From assembly GCA_044227095.1 (NCBI GenBank), contig JBGAFV010000001.1, positions 3,348,001 through 3,412,000 on the forward strand: a DNA stretch of 64,000 nt, read 5' to 3'. Both the position numbers and the translations under genes were made by a program. This document shows, piece by piece, positions 42,696-51,700 of the stretch; position 1 is the stretch's first letter; each line of letters begins with the position of its first letter. This DNA comes from JACMLD01 sp044227095 (lineage in GTDB: Bacteria; Bacteroidota; Bacteroidia; Chitinophagales; Chitinophagaceae). The notes under the pieces are model-generated. The model saw only the letters and a list, made by a program, of their open reading frames with translations, was not told the DNA's origin and did not search any database.

Positions 42696-44021
42696 TTAGA
42701 AATCCCTGTCTGGGTTAAAATTTTGAAGCTCGGCTGCTACGGCACTTAAGAATGTTGCACCTAATGCCCCATCTATTATACGGTGGTCGTAACTCATGGA
42801 CAAATACATCATATGACGAATGCCAATGGTGTCGCCTTGTTCGGTTTCAATTACTACAGGGCGTTTTTTTATGGCTCCTACAGCAAGTATGGCTACTTGC
42901 GGCTGGTTAATAATAGGAGTGCCCATTAAACTGCCAAATGTACCAACATTGGTAAGTGTAAATGTTCCATCCTGTATATCGGCAGGTTGTAATTTATTAT
43001 TGCGTGCACTTTCTGCAAGCATGTTTACTTGTTTGGTTAGTCCAACCAGGTTAAGGTTGTCAGCATTTTTTATTACTGGCACAATGAGGTTGCCGCTGGG
43101 TAATGCTGTTGCCATGCCAATGTTGATGTCTTTTTTAAGAATGATCCTATCACCATCCAGTGAACTGTTGATTAGCGGGTATTTTTTTATACAGCGTACA
43201 ATTGCTTCTATGAATAAAGGCGTAAACGTTATTTTTGTTCCTTCCCTTTTTTCAAACGATTGCTTTATTTTATCACGCCATTGTACAAGATTGGTTACAT
43301 CTGCTTCAGTAAAACTGGTTACATGCGGACTGGTATGCTTGCTGCGCACCATATGCTCTGCAATAAGTTTGCGCATACGGTCCATTTCAATAATTTCTGT
43401 ATTGCCGGATGAATAAGTTGTTGCCGGGCGGCCAGTATTTGCAGCAGGTTTTGTAAGAGGCTTTGTTTCTGCAATGTTTGCCTGGTAGTTTACCGCTCTT
43501 CCGTCTTTTTTATTGCTGATGTACTGCAATATATCTTTTTTGGTAACTCTTCCTTCATTGCCTGTTCCGGGCATGCTCTCAAGTTCTGTCATGCTAACCC
43601 CTTCATTTCCCGCAATATTCAATACTAAGGGAGAATAAAAACGGGTACTGTTAATAACAGGTTTATGAATACTATGGGCGTTACCGGTTGCAGCCGGAAC
43701 ATGAACCGGTTCTGGTGTAAATACCTTTTGTGCAACCGGTTCTTTTGGTGCTGTAATAACAGTGCTTTTATTTTCTTCTGCGCCAGTACGCAGCTTTGCT
43801 ATAACCGAACCAACAGGCACAACATCATTTACATTAAAAAGCACTTCTTCAAGTATGCCTTCTACAGTACTTGGCACTTCACTGTCTACTTTGTCTGTAG
43901 CAATTTCCAGCACAGTTTCATCCTGTTTCACAGCATCACCGGGTTGTTTTAGCCATTTTAAAATAGTGGCTTCTACAATGCTTTCACCCAGTTTAGGCAT
44001 TACCAAATCAACAATTGCCAT
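42696..44021 (-). CDS. 2-oxo acid dehydrogenase E2 acyltransferase
   Basis: The 441-residue protein has an N-terminal lipoyl domain (MPKLGESIVEATI, lipoylated Lys44 in EIATDKVDSEVP), a Pro/Ala-rich linker, a peripheral subunit-binding domain (about 125-180, TGNEGRVTKKDILQYI), and a catalytic core ending YDHRIIDGALG, with active-site His413 and Asp417. It transfers acyl groups from the E1 enzyme to CoA; pyruvate, 2-oxoglutarate or branched-chain specificity is not settled here. The ATG at 44021 is preferred over 44189 because the extra 56 residues are unlike any E2 and lie partly upstream of the TACCTTTG promoter element. No E1 or E3 gene is adjacent. Confidence 0.9.
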   Translation of the reverse strand: MAIVDLVMPKLGESIVEATILKWLKQPGDAVKQDETVLEIATDKVDSEVPSTVEGILEEVLFNVNDVVPVGSVIAKLRTGAEENKSTVITAPKEPVAQKVFTPEPVHVPAATGNAHSIHKPVINSTRFYSPLVLNIAGNEGVSMTELESMPGTGNEGRVTKKDILQYISNKKDGRAVNYQANIAETKPLTKPAANTGRPATTYSSGNTEIIEMDRMRKLIAEHMVRSKHTSPHVTSFTEADVTNLVQWRDKIKQSFEKREGTKITFTPLFIEAIVRCIKKYPLINSSLDGDRIILKKDINIGMATALPSGNLIVPVIKNADNLNLVGLTKQVNMLAESARNNKLQPADIQDGTFTLTNVGTFGSLMGTPIINQPQVAILAVGAIKKRPVVIETEQGDTIGIRHMMYLSMSYDHRIIDGALGATFLSAVAAELQNFNPDRDF

Positions 44022-44151
44022 AGGTGTTATCTTTTTTAAGTTAGAACGTTGTATTGTCCGGGCATTTGTATTGCTATACAGCATTATTGGCGTCGCACTC
44101 TTGTACAACAACTCTTTACGCAGCAAAAATCTCAGCCTACATTTGCCGCGC

Positions 44152-44159
44152 CAAAGGTA
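44152..44159 (-). promoter_or_regulatory. -7 element TACCTTTG upstream of E2
   Basis: CAAAGGTA on the plus strand reads TACCTTTG on the minus strand. If used, the leader is about 125 nt and translation must start at 44021, not 44189. No matching -33 box was found. Confidence 0.42.
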
Positions 44160-44256
44160 ATGATTTGGAAACAATCGTCTGCGCTCCAATCGCTTTACGG
44201 ATTAGGCTACAAAACGAATGTTTTAAGGACTAAATTGGGCCTTAACCCTTTTATCT

Positions 44257-45522
44257 TTAATCTTCCTCAGTAATAAACTTTCGCAGTAAATTCAGTGCAT
44301 TCATTGCAGTAATCTCAATGTTACGCATCCTGTCGAACCTGAAATTAAACAACTGGGTAACAATTTTTTCTTTGTTGCCCACAGCAACCCAAACCATACC
44401 AACAGGCTTTTCGGGGGTGGAACCGCCAGGCCCCATAATGCCAGAAACTGCTATGGCATAATCAGCTTTTATTTCTTTCAATACACCCTTCACCATACCA
44501 GTTACTACTTCTTCACTTACGGCGCCAACGGTAGTAAAATATTTTTGCGGCACTGCAAGCAATGTTTCTTTTACTTCATTGGCATAGCTAACAACGCTTC
44601 CCTTAAAATATTCGCTGGAACCTGAATGTGCAGTTATACGATGTGCTATATAGCCTCCTGTACAGCTTTCTGCAGTGGCCATGGTTTTCTTCCTATCCAG
44701 CAATAAGCGGCCTACTACTTTTTCCATGGGTTCGTCCTTATCTGTTACCAATACATCTGGCAGTAGTTTAATTAATCTGTCAAATTGTGTTTGCACTTCT
44801 TTGGTAATAGCAGCAGCATCATCAGAAGTACCGGTTAGGCGCAACCGCACCATACCGTAATTAGGCAAATAAGCCAATTTTATATTTGCAGGGAGTGCTT
44901 CTTCAAAATCTTTTATGCGCTCTGCCAAAAAAGATTCGCCAATACCAAAAGTGAGCAGTGTTTGAGAGACAATGGAAGACATTTTGAAGTGAGCCTTAAG
45001 ACGTGGTAATACTTCACTGGTCATAAGTCCCATCATTTCATGCGGTACACCGGGCATACTTACATATACCTTGCCTTCTTTTTCAAACCACATGCCCGGT
45101 GCAGTACCTCTTGCGTTGTGCAATACGGTACAAACGTCCGGTACTTCTGCCTGTTTCAGGTTTCTGTCTAAAAAAGGAGGGGTGCGTTTAAATACTTTTT
45201 CAAAAAGATATTTTACATGCGCCAGCACTTTTTCATCTATTATTAACTTGCCACCAAAATACTGGCAGAGGAGGGGTTTGGTAATATCATCTGCGGTAGG
45301 GCCAAGTCCGCCGGTTATAAGAATAATATCAGCATGTTTGCTTTCTTCATCCAGTGCCTGCCATATTTCATTCCAGTTATCGCCTACGGCTACACGGCGT
45401 TTTACCCATACACCAGCTTTATTCAGTTCCTGGGCCATCCATGCGCTGTTGGTGTCTATCACCTGTCCAATCAATAATTCATCACCAATGGTAATAATAG
45501 ATGCGGCTGTTTGTTGCGCCAT
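44257..45522 (-). CDS. cinA: CinA-family nicotinamide-nucleotide amidohydrolase
   Basis: The 421-residue two-domain protein has an N-terminal MoCF-like ADP-ribose/NAD pyrophosphatase domain (IITIGDELLIGQVIDTNSAW, ILITGGLGPTADD, MPGVPHEM) and a C-terminal PncC domain (TAESCTGGYIA, VSGIMGPGGSTPEKPVGMVW). It recycles pyridine nucleotides by deamidating NMN. Length and order are as usual for the full form. A GATATTTG sequence (45542-45549) about 20 bp upstream may be part of the promoter. Confidence 0.92.
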   Translation of the reverse strand: MAQQTAASIITIGDELLIGQVIDTNSAWMAQELNKAGVWVKRRVAVGDNWNEIWQALDEESKHADIILITGGLGPTADDITKPLLCQYFGGKLIIDEKVLAHVKYLFEKVFKRTPPFLDRNLKQAEVPDVCTVLHNARGTAPGMWFEKEGKVYVSMPGVPHEMMGLMTSEVLPRLKAHFKMSSIVSQTLLTFGIGESFLAERIKDFEEALPANIKLAYLPNYGMVRLRLTGTSDDAAAITKEVQTQFDRLIKLLPDVLVTDKDEPMEKVVGRLLLDRKKTMATAESCTGGYIAHRITAHSGSSEYFKGSVVSYANEVKETLLAVPQKYFTTVGAVSEEVVTGMVKGVLKEIKADYAIAVSGIMGPGGSTPEKPVGMVWVAVGNKEKIVTQLFNFRFDRMRNIEITAMNALNLLRKFITEED

Positions 45523-45656
45523 TCTGTAATTTATTTGGCTGCAAATATCCGGTGGAAATGTTTATAATCAAGTATCACTGTAAATTTCATCAAAATCAAC
45601 CCTAAATTGGTTGAGTAAAAAAGTACTGAAGCTGTTTTGTTGATAAAATATATCGC

Positions 45657-46238
45657 CTAAAATTCAATACCCGAATAAATATCTGACAGGTTAAGTTGCA
45701 AGCCAACACTTTCAATAAAAAGATGGCCTTCAGTTATGGTTTGCAATACCCATGTGCCATTGGGTTGTTTTTGCGAATATTGGATCATCATTGTAAGCGA
45801 ATCTAACATGATGTATTCTTTTAGTGAAGCTATTTTCTGGTAGAAGAAAAACTTTCTGCCTTTGTCTATGCTGCGTGTAGACGGGGATAAAATTTCAAAA
45901 ATAACCACAGGATTTAGGAGTGTATCAAACTTGTCGTCTTCAAGAACCGGTTCATCACAAACAATTAATGCATCGGGATACATGTAAGAACTGTGATCTG
46001 GAGTGCTAACACGCATATCGCCCGGCAAAATTTCACAGGGGTGCTCTTTAAGAAATTGTCCAATGTTTGAAATTAGATTTGAAGTAATCCTATTATGCTT
46101 CAAGCTTGCACCGCTCATTGCATAAATATGCCCGTCAAAATATTCGTGCTTTTCTTCTGAAGCCCTTTCCGCAGCAAGATATTCTGCCGGACTAGTATAA
46201 TTATATTTAAAAGCTGGTTCCTCCACTTTGTTTTCCAT
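45657..46238 (-). CDS. Uma2-family (PD-(D/E)XK) putative endonuclease
   Basis: The 193-residue protein has the DUF820/Uma2 pattern: SPAEYLAAERASEEKHEYFDG, the catalytic YPDALIVCDEPV (Asp), VVIFEILSPSTRSIDKGRK (Glu-X-Leu and downstream Lys), and YQKIASLKEYIMLDS. Restriction-nuclease-like folds of this family are abundant in cyanobacteria and Bacteroidota; their biological role is unknown. It is cytosolic. The gene is isolated, with no partner or mobile element beside it. Confidence 0.85.
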   Translation of the reverse strand: MENKVEEPAFKYNYTSPAEYLAAERASEEKHEYFDGHIYAMSGASLKHNRITSNLISNIGQFLKEHPCEILPGDMRVSTPDHSSYMYPDALIVCDEPVLEDDKFDTLLNPVVIFEILSPSTRSIDKGRKFFFYQKIASLKEYIMLDSLTMMIQYSQKQPNGTWVLQTITEGHLFIESVGLQLNLSDIYSGIEF

Positions 46239-46321
46239 TGTATAAAATTACTGAATTGCATACAAAAGAAAGTAGGAAATAATAGGTCGCAAAAGGGGAT
46301 GCGTTAAATTATATTGTAATA

Positions 46322-47377
46322 TCATTGGACAGTAAGATCAAAAGAACAACCTTCTCCACCCAAAGGATGCGGTCCAACAATTTTCGGTGTAAAAGTAAAA
46401 AGCCCTTTGTTTGTTGGCGTGCCGCTGGCAACCAGTGTAACGGTTTGTGCACCTGTTGTAGTGTATGTGCCAGAATAGGAAAATGTAACACCATCAATTG
46501 TACTTGTAGCAATAGTAAAATTACCTTTTTCCGTTACAAAAACATTTATCTTAACCGTATTGGCAGAAGTAGTTGGAACACCAGCTGTATAATTGCCAGA
46601 CAAAGTATAAATACAAGTATTTTGACCAGACTCTATCACGTAAACAGCAAGCGGAGCTGCATCTGTTACTGTTACATTAGCAGTGCAGTTATTGCTGCCG
46701 GCTTTTATTGTAAATGAAAGATTCCTGGCAGCACCCGGCGTGCCTAATCCTTTTAGTGTAACTTTTTGGGCGCCGCTAGCAGTAAATTTTCCGCTTCCGC
46801 TAAAACTAAAACCATCAAGCGTATCTGTTGTGATAGAATATGCACCAGGTACTGTAACATTTATTGTAAGCTCTATTGAGTTAGCAATAGTAAGTGCAGT
46901 ACCTACAACATATGTTCCGTTTAAAATAATACTATTACAATCAGGAACATAACCAGCCTGTGCTTCTTTTACATTCACTGCAAAAGTGCAGCCATTACCA
47001 GATTGTGCGGTTAATGTAAATGCACCCGCTGCTTGTGGTTTGCCATTTCCTTTCAATAGAATAACCTGGTTACCCGTATCTGCAAAACTTCCGGAGGCTG
47101 AGAATTGTATACCGTTAACTGTATTGGTTGTGAGACTGTAACTTCCTTTTTTGGTTACATGCGCCTGCACTTGCACGTTGTTGCCGGCGTTAAGCGCTGT
47201 ATCTGTATAATAATTGCCAGCTACTACAGCTCCTGTGCAATCGCTTCCATCTCCGTACAAAGTATAACGGGCACTATTGCCGCCTTCGTTACTATATTCT
47301 TTTGCGCAGGCAATCAGCAAAATAAAAAAAGAAAGAAAATATAAACTATCGGTTATGCTAAAGCGCAGCGTTTTCAT
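46322..47377 (-). CDS. Lipoprotein with three tandem beta repeats
   Basis: The 351-residue lipoprotein has lipobox LIAC at Cys24 (FFILLIACAKEYSNEGG). The mature part is three tandem repeats of about 100 residues, each with a GxYxLTTxTxxGxxFSxSG core, a TGxQxVxLxGxGxP segment and a final Cys: GSYSLTTNTVNGIQFSASG, GAYSITTDTLDGFSFSGSG and GNFTIATSTIDGVTFSYSG. Repeats 1-3 each carry a Cys pair that could form a disulfide. It is probably an Ig-like surface lipoprotein; the function is unknown. Confidence 0.72.
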   Translation of the reverse strand: MKTLRFSITDSLYFLSFFILLIACAKEYSNEGGNSARYTLYGDGSDCTGAVVAGNYYTDTALNAGNNVQVQAHVTKKGSYSLTTNTVNGIQFSASGSFADTGNQVILLKGNGKPQAAGAFTLTAQSGNGCTFAVNVKEAQAGYVPDCNSIILNGTYVVGTALTIANSIELTINVTVPGAYSITTDTLDGFSFSGSGKFTASGAQKVTLKGLGTPGAARNLSFTIKAGSNNCTANVTVTDAAPLAVYVIESGQNTCIYTLSGNYTAGVPTTSANTVKINVFVTEKGNFTIATSTIDGVTFSYSGTYTTTGAQTVTLVASGTPTNKGLFTFTPKIVGPHPLGGEGCSFDLTVQ

Positions 47378-47497
47378 GGCAGTACTGTATCGTTAATGGC
47401 AATTCAATTTTTCAACACATGGTTAATAAACAAGCAATGCTTTCATTAATACATCCCGTAAATTTACTCGATTTAAGTATATAGCAAATTTTAAAAT

Positions 47498-48901
47498 ATG
47501 CATAAATGCTGCTGCCTGCTGCTGCTATTGGTTTTTCAACAGGGATTAGGCCAATCTTTTGCTGATAAATTGTCTGCATCCATTGCACAACTTGAAGAAG
47601 ACGCTACTTTAAAACACGCAACAATAGCATTGTCTGTTATAGATTCCCGCACAGGAATTGCTGTATATGAACACAATGCACAAACAGGATTAGCCCCAGC
47701 CAGTACACAAAAACTTTTTACAAGTTGTGCTGCTTTTGATTTACTTGGAAAAGATTACCGTTATTCAACCGAAATAATTTATAAATATTTTAATCCCGAT
47801 CCTTCAAGAAGCTATTTTATTATTAAGCCTTCCGGCGATCCTAGTTTTGGTTCTGCAAGGTTTGACTCTGCAAAATCTGCAATGATCCTAAGTAAGATTG
47901 TTGCTTCAGTAGTTGAAAATAAAATCACACCAGTTTCTCCACAATATATTTTTAATGACAGCGCATTTGCCGGCAATAATATACCCGGAGGATGGCTATG
48001 GGAAGATATTGGTAATTACTATGGAGCTGCGGCGCAAAGTTTAAACTGGATGGAAAACCAGTACGATATCATTCTAAAATCTGGAAGAAAAATTGGTGAC
48101 GATGCCACAGTGGTTAAAACAAAACCAGCCGGTCTTGCAAATACGTTGGTGGTAAATGTAAAAACAGCTGCTAAAGGAACGGGCGACAATACAATTGTAT
48201 ATCCGGAGTATGGATCATTTTCAACCATAATAGAAGGTACTATCCCTGCAGGTGAAGATAGTTTTGAAGTAAGCGCATCATTGCCCGATCCGCGGAACAT
48301 TTTTATTCAGCAACTCAATAATAAAATGAAGGCTGATAAAATAAGCATGTTTTACGGTTTCGAAAGCCACCCGCCTTTACTCACTTTACCCGATTCTCTT
48401 TTCAATATTATAACAGTGTATAGGCATATGTCGCCAACACTAGACAGTCTTAATTACTGGTTTTTAAAAAAGAGCATTAATCTTTATGGAGAAGCCTTTA
48501 TTAAAACGATGGCCCTAAAAGAATACAATAAGGCAACTACTGCAAAAGGTGTTGAAGTAGTAAAAGATTTCTGGTTAGAGCATGGCATAGAAAAATCTGC
48601 AATAAATATAATAGACGGAAGCGGCCTCTCGCCGCAAAACAGGGTTACAACCGATGCATTGGTAAGAGTGTTGCAATATGCTAAATCAAGGCCGTGGTTT
48701 AATTCTTTTTATTACGATTTGCCCGAACACAACGGAATGAAAATGAAAAGCGGTTCTATTGGCGGTGCACGGGCATATGCCGGGTATAACAAAAGCAAAG
48801 ACGGAAAAGACTATACTTATGCAATTATTGTAAACAATTTTGATGGAGATGCTGCAGCAGTTGTAAAAAAAATATACAAGCTGCTGGATAATTTAAAATA
48901 A
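47498..48901 (+). CDS. dacB: D-alanyl-D-alanine carboxypeptidase/endopeptidase (PBP4 type)
   Basis: The 467-residue S13-family enzyme has a signal peptide (HKCCCLLLLLVFQQGLGQ). The active-site Ser69 and Lys72 lie in LAPASTQKLF; IIDGSGLSPQNRVTTD holds the SXN motif, and MKSGSIGGARAYAGY the KTG-equivalent. The domain inserted after the SXXK motif is present. It trims or cleaves peptidoglycan cross-links in the periplasm. The gene symbol follows family usage. The DUF6526 gene follows by 39 bp and may be co-transcribed. Confidence 0.9.
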   Translation: MHKCCCLLLLLVFQQGLGQSFADKLSASIAQLEEDATLKHATIALSVIDSRTGIAVYEHNAQTGLAPASTQKLFTSCAAFDLLGKDYRYSTEIIYKYFNPDPSRSYFIIKPSGDPSFGSARFDSAKSAMILSKIVASVVENKITPVSPQYIFNDSAFAGNNIPGGWLWEDIGNYYGAAAQSLNWMENQYDIILKSGRKIGDDATVVKTKPAGLANTLVVNVKTAAKGTGDNTIVYPEYGSFSTIIEGTIPAGEDSFEVSASLPDPRNIFIQQLNNKMKADKISMFYGFESHPPLLTLPDSLFNIITVYRHMSPTLDSLNYWFLKKSINLYGEAFIKTMALKEYNKATTAKGVEVVKDFWLEHGIEKSAINIIDGSGLSPQNRVTTDALVRVLQYAKSRPWFNSFYYDLPEHNGMKMKSGSIGGARAYAGYNKSKDGKDYTYAIIVNNFDGDAAAVVKKIYKLLDNLK

Positions 48902-48940
48902 TTTCCCGGGGCTTTCGTCTACACTATCAAACCAACTTTT

Positions 48941-49369
48941 ATGTCAACACAACAAAGAAGCAACCACCTGCGCTACATACCACTCTGGCATTTTATTACT
49001 TCGCTCGCTATTCTTGCATTACTCATTGGCAGCTTAATAAACCTTTATCATTCTGCAAAAGAAAATCTTTACTCAGCTTCATTGCTGGTATTGGTAGCAC
49101 TTATTTTCGCTAGTATTTTTTGGTATGCCCGCTGGTTTGCATTGCGTGCCCAGGACAGGGCCATACGTGCAGAAGAAAACCTTCGGCATTTTGCACTTAC
49201 GGGTAAATTGTTAGACAAACGCCTTCGTCTCGGACAAATAATAGCCCTTCGTTTTGCAAGTGATGAAGAATTTATTGAACTGGCAAAACAAGCCGCAGAA
49301 CAAAACATCAGGAGTGCGGAAATTAAAAAGATTATTAAAGACTGGAAGGCAGATCATCACAGAGTTTAG
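48941..49369 (+). CDS. DUF6526-type membrane protein
   Basis: The 142-residue protein has two membrane segments (LWHFITSLAILALLIGSLI and SASLLVLVALIFASIFWYA). A conserved cytosolic tail ARWFALRAQDRAIRAEENLR, then LTGKLLDKRLRLGQIIALRF and ASDEEFIELA, matches small Bacteroidota proteins named DUF6526. The function is unknown. It sits between the PBP4-type gene and pyrB on the same strand. Confidence 0.78.
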   Translation: MSTQQRSNHLRYIPLWHFITSLAILALLIGSLINLYHSAKENLYSASLLVLVALIFASIFWYARWFALRAQDRAIRAEENLRHFALTGKLLDKRLRLGQIIALRFASDEEFIELAKQAAEQNIRSAEIKKIIKDWKADHHRV

Positions 49370-49472
49370 CAAAGTTGGTTAGTTCATAGGCTTACACCCT
49401 AATCCTTCGGCTTTTCACCTTTTTAAAGAACAATGAACTTTGTATTTGATTTTCCTATAATTTCGTTTTTTA

Positions 49473-50405
49473 ATGCAACTAAGTACAAAACACCTTCTTG
49501 GCATTAGAGAGCTTACGCCACCGGATATTCAACTCATTTTAGATACTGCCACCCAATTTAAAGAAGTATTACAGCGGCCTGTAAAGAAAGTGCCTACACT
49601 TCGTGATGTTACGATTGTAAACCTTTTTTACGAAAATTCTACCCGCACACGCATGTCGTTTGAACTGGCCGAAAGAAGGCTGAGTGCCGATGTGCTGAAT
49701 TTTGCCGCCAGCAGTTCTTCTGCAGCAAAAGGCGAAACATTGCTTGACACTGTAAATAATATACTTTCCATGAAAGTAGATGTGGTAGTAATGCGGCACA
49801 GTGCCAGCGGCGCACCACATTTCCTGGCAAAACATATTCCTGCTGCTATCGTAAACGCAGGAGATGGCATTAATGAGCATCCCACGCAAGCCTTGCTCGA
49901 TGCTTTTTCAATACGTGAAAAAACCGGTAGTCTTGAAGGAAAGAAAATTGCTATCCTGGGAGATATCATGCACAGCAGGGTAGCCCTCAGTAATATATAT
50001 TTATTAAAGAAAATGGGCGCCGAAGTAATGGTTGCTGGTCCGCCTACTTTAATACCCAAATACATGCAGCAGGCTTTTGATGTGCATGTAGAATACAATT
50101 TAAAAAAAGCGCTGCAATGGTGCGATGTAGCAAATGTGCTGCGCATACAACTGGAAAGGCAAAACCAGGTATTATTTTCGTCGCTGCGTGAATATAATCT
50201 CGCTTACGGCGTAAAAAAGGAAATGCTGAACGATCTGGGTAAAGAAATCGTTATTATGCACCCGGGTCCAATAAACCGCGGCGTGGAAATAGACAGCGAT
50301 GTGGCAGACAGCAAACAATCCATTATCTTACAGCAGGTAGAAAATGGCGTGGCGGTAAGAATGGCTGTTTTATATTTACTTGCAGGAGGAAGTTCGAGTA
50401 ATTAA
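49473..50405 (+). CDS. pyrB: Aspartate carbamoyltransferase catalytic subunit
   Basis: The 310-residue enzyme condenses carbamoyl phosphate and aspartate in pyrimidine synthesis. Carbamoyl-phosphate-binding STRTR lies at 56-60 and HPTQALLDA at 136-144; KGETLLDTVNN and VMRHSASGAPHFLA are further ATCase signatures. Length is normal. No regulatory subunit gene is adjacent. pyrE lies 2 kb downstream on the same strand but is separated by other genes. The TAA stop is part of a TAATTAATAATT repeat phrase. Confidence 0.95.
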   Translation: MQLSTKHLLGIRELTPPDIQLILDTATQFKEVLQRPVKKVPTLRDVTIVNLFYENSTRTRMSFELAERRLSADVLNFAASSSSAAKGETLLDTVNNILSMKVDVVVMRHSASGAPHFLAKHIPAAIVNAGDGINEHPTQALLDAFSIREKTGSLEGKKIAILGDIMHSRVALSNIYLLKKMGAEVMVAGPPTLIPKYMQQAFDVHVEYNLKKALQWCDVANVLRIQLERQNQVLFSSLREYNLAYGVKKEMLNDLGKEIVIMHPGPINRGVEIDSDVADSKQSIILQQVENGVAVRMAVLYLLAGGSSSN

Positions 50406-50431
50406 TAATTTAAAATTAGTAATTAGTAATT
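50401..50431. repeat. TAATTA-type phrase after pyrB
   Basis: ATTAATAATTTAAAATTAGT is followed by AATTAGTAATT. It is the same word type as the spacer at 61109-61146 and contains the last bases of the pyrB stop. The rest of the spacer (to 50643) holds two copies of GTAACACAGAT and nothing else noted. Confidence 0.4.
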
Positions 50432-50643
50432 CGGCATTGTTGGGTTAGGAGTGTGATTTTTATTAAATCAGCAACAGTAACACAGATTTGTCATCGTTGC
50501 CACGCTCGGTTCAACTAACGTAACACAGATGATCTGCTTTAGCTTAACGGAATTGAATTGTGGGTTACAAATCCTCAATTCAACAAATTCTACTAAATCT
50601 TATCCTGAGAACGCAAACATCATCGCCAATAAGAAAATAACTT

Positions 50644-51123
50644 ATGGAAAAGATTTGTCTGTTCCCCGGTACATTTGATCCCCTCACACTGGGCCATGTA
50701 GATATCATTAACAGGGCATTGCCGCTGTTCGATAAAATTGTAGTGGCCGTTGGTATGAATGCCGCCAAAACACCCATGTTTTCTCCCGAGCAAAGATTGT
50801 TATGGATACAGGAGATTTATGAGCATGAACCCCGTGTGGAAGGAGCCGTGTATAAAGGCCTTACTATTGATTATTGCAAACAGATTGGTGCAAAGTTTAT
50901 ATTAAGGGGAATCCGTTATGTTAGCGATTTTGAATACGAAAAAACAATTGCAGATGCCAACCGTGCCATGGATAAAGACATTGAAACCATTTTTCTAACC
51001 GGCGAACCGAAGTATACTTCTGTGGCATCAACAATTGTAAGGGACATTCTTCGCAATTACGGAGACGCTTCACCATTTATTCCTGATGTGGTAATTGCAT
51101 CTTTAAAACAGCACAACAAATAA
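50644..51123 (+). CDS. coaD: Phosphopantetheine adenylyltransferase
   Basis: The 159-residue nucleotidyltransferase makes dephospho-CoA from 4'-phosphopantetheine and ATP. The nucleotide-binding FPGTFDPLTLGH lies at 7-18, followed by the family blocks VVAVGMNAAKTPMFSPEQR, ILRGIRYVSDFEYE and VASTIVRDIL. The length is standard. A thioesterase gene follows six bases after the stop, which suggests an operon. Confidence 0.95.
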   Translation: MEKICLFPGTFDPLTLGHVDIINRALPLFDKIVVAVGMNAAKTPMFSPEQRLLWIQEIYEHEPRVEGAVYKGLTIDYCKQIGAKFILRGIRYVSDFEYEKTIADANRAMDKDIETIFLTGEPKYTSVASTIVRDILRNYGDASPFIPDVVIASLKQHNK

Positions 51124-51129
51124 ATTATT

Positions 51130-51576
51130 ATGGGCATCTGGTTTAAAAAAGATCTTTCCCTGGCAGATCTCGAGCCAATGGGAAAAGATACCATGGCAGA
51201 GCATATTGGTATTGAATGGAAAGAACTGGGCGAAGATTTTATTTCTGCCCGTATGCCGGTAGACAACCGCACCAAACAGCCTTATGGTTTATTGCATGGC
51301 GGTGCTTCTGTATCGCTTGCAGAAACTATTGGCAGTGTTGCTGCAGCAATGGTAGTAGATAGCACCAAGTACTATTGTGTTGGACTGGAAATAAATGCCA
51401 ACCATGTAAGAAGTGCAAGGGAAGGTTTTGTTACTGGCATCGCTAAGCCAATTCATATTGGTGCAAGCACACATGTTTGGGAAATTAAAATTTACGACGA
51501 AAAAGAGAAGCTGGTTTGCGTCTCACGTCATACCGTAGCCGTTTTAAAATTGAATTATGTAAGCAGCAGTTTGTAG
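51130..51576 (+). CDS. Hotdog-fold acyl-CoA thioesterase (PaaI/MenI-like)
   Basis: The 148-residue hotdog protein has the catalytic region PYGLLHGGASVSLAETIGS and helix-strand pattern of the DHNA-CoA/PaaI thioesterases; MAEHIGIEWKELGEDFISAR precedes it and VSRHTVAVLKLN ends it. It hydrolyses an acyl-CoA thioester; the substrate is not clear, and no menaquinone genes are adjacent. It is likely translated with coaD. Confidence 0.88.
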   Translation: MGIWFKKDLSLADLEPMGKDTMAEHIGIEWKELGEDFISARMPVDNRTKQPYGLLHGGASVSLAETIGSVAAAMVVDSTKYYCVGLEINANHVRSAREGFVTGIAKPIHIGASTHVWEIKIYDEKEKLVCVSRHTVAVLKLNYVSSSL

Positions 51577-51580
51577 GGAA

Positions 51581-51700
51581 GTTGCAAGCCACAAGTTAAT
51601 AGCTATTAGCTTGCAGCTTTGAGAATCGAGTATCATATTTCATAGAAAGCAGACTAAATTATTGCTAGAATGATGGCTTGTAGCTAGCAGCTAGTAACTG
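51581..51700. repeat. Mirror spacer, TAGC type
   Basis: The left arm (51581-51620) has CAAGTTAATAGCTATTAGCT; the right arm (51674-51700) has the reverse complement TTACTAGCTGCTAGCTACAA. The TAG stop of the NUDIX gene (51691-51693) lies in the right arm. It lies between convergent genes. Confidence 0.55.

Noticed and set aside
42820..43416. 198-codon plus-strand open frame
   Set aside because: It is antisense to the conserved E2 catalytic core and has no coding features of its own.
44022..44189. 56-residue N-terminal extension of the E2 protein
   Set aside because: It is unlike lipoyl domains and would begin upstream of a likely promoter element at 44152-44159.
45657..46238. Uma2 protein as part of a restriction or toxin system
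   Set aside because: There is no methyltransferase, antitoxin or other partner next to it.
50461..50536. Direct repeat GTAACACAGAT twice in the pyrB-coaD spacer
   Set aside because: Two short copies 58 bp apart without symmetry or recurrence elsewhere in the window; not enough to call an element.
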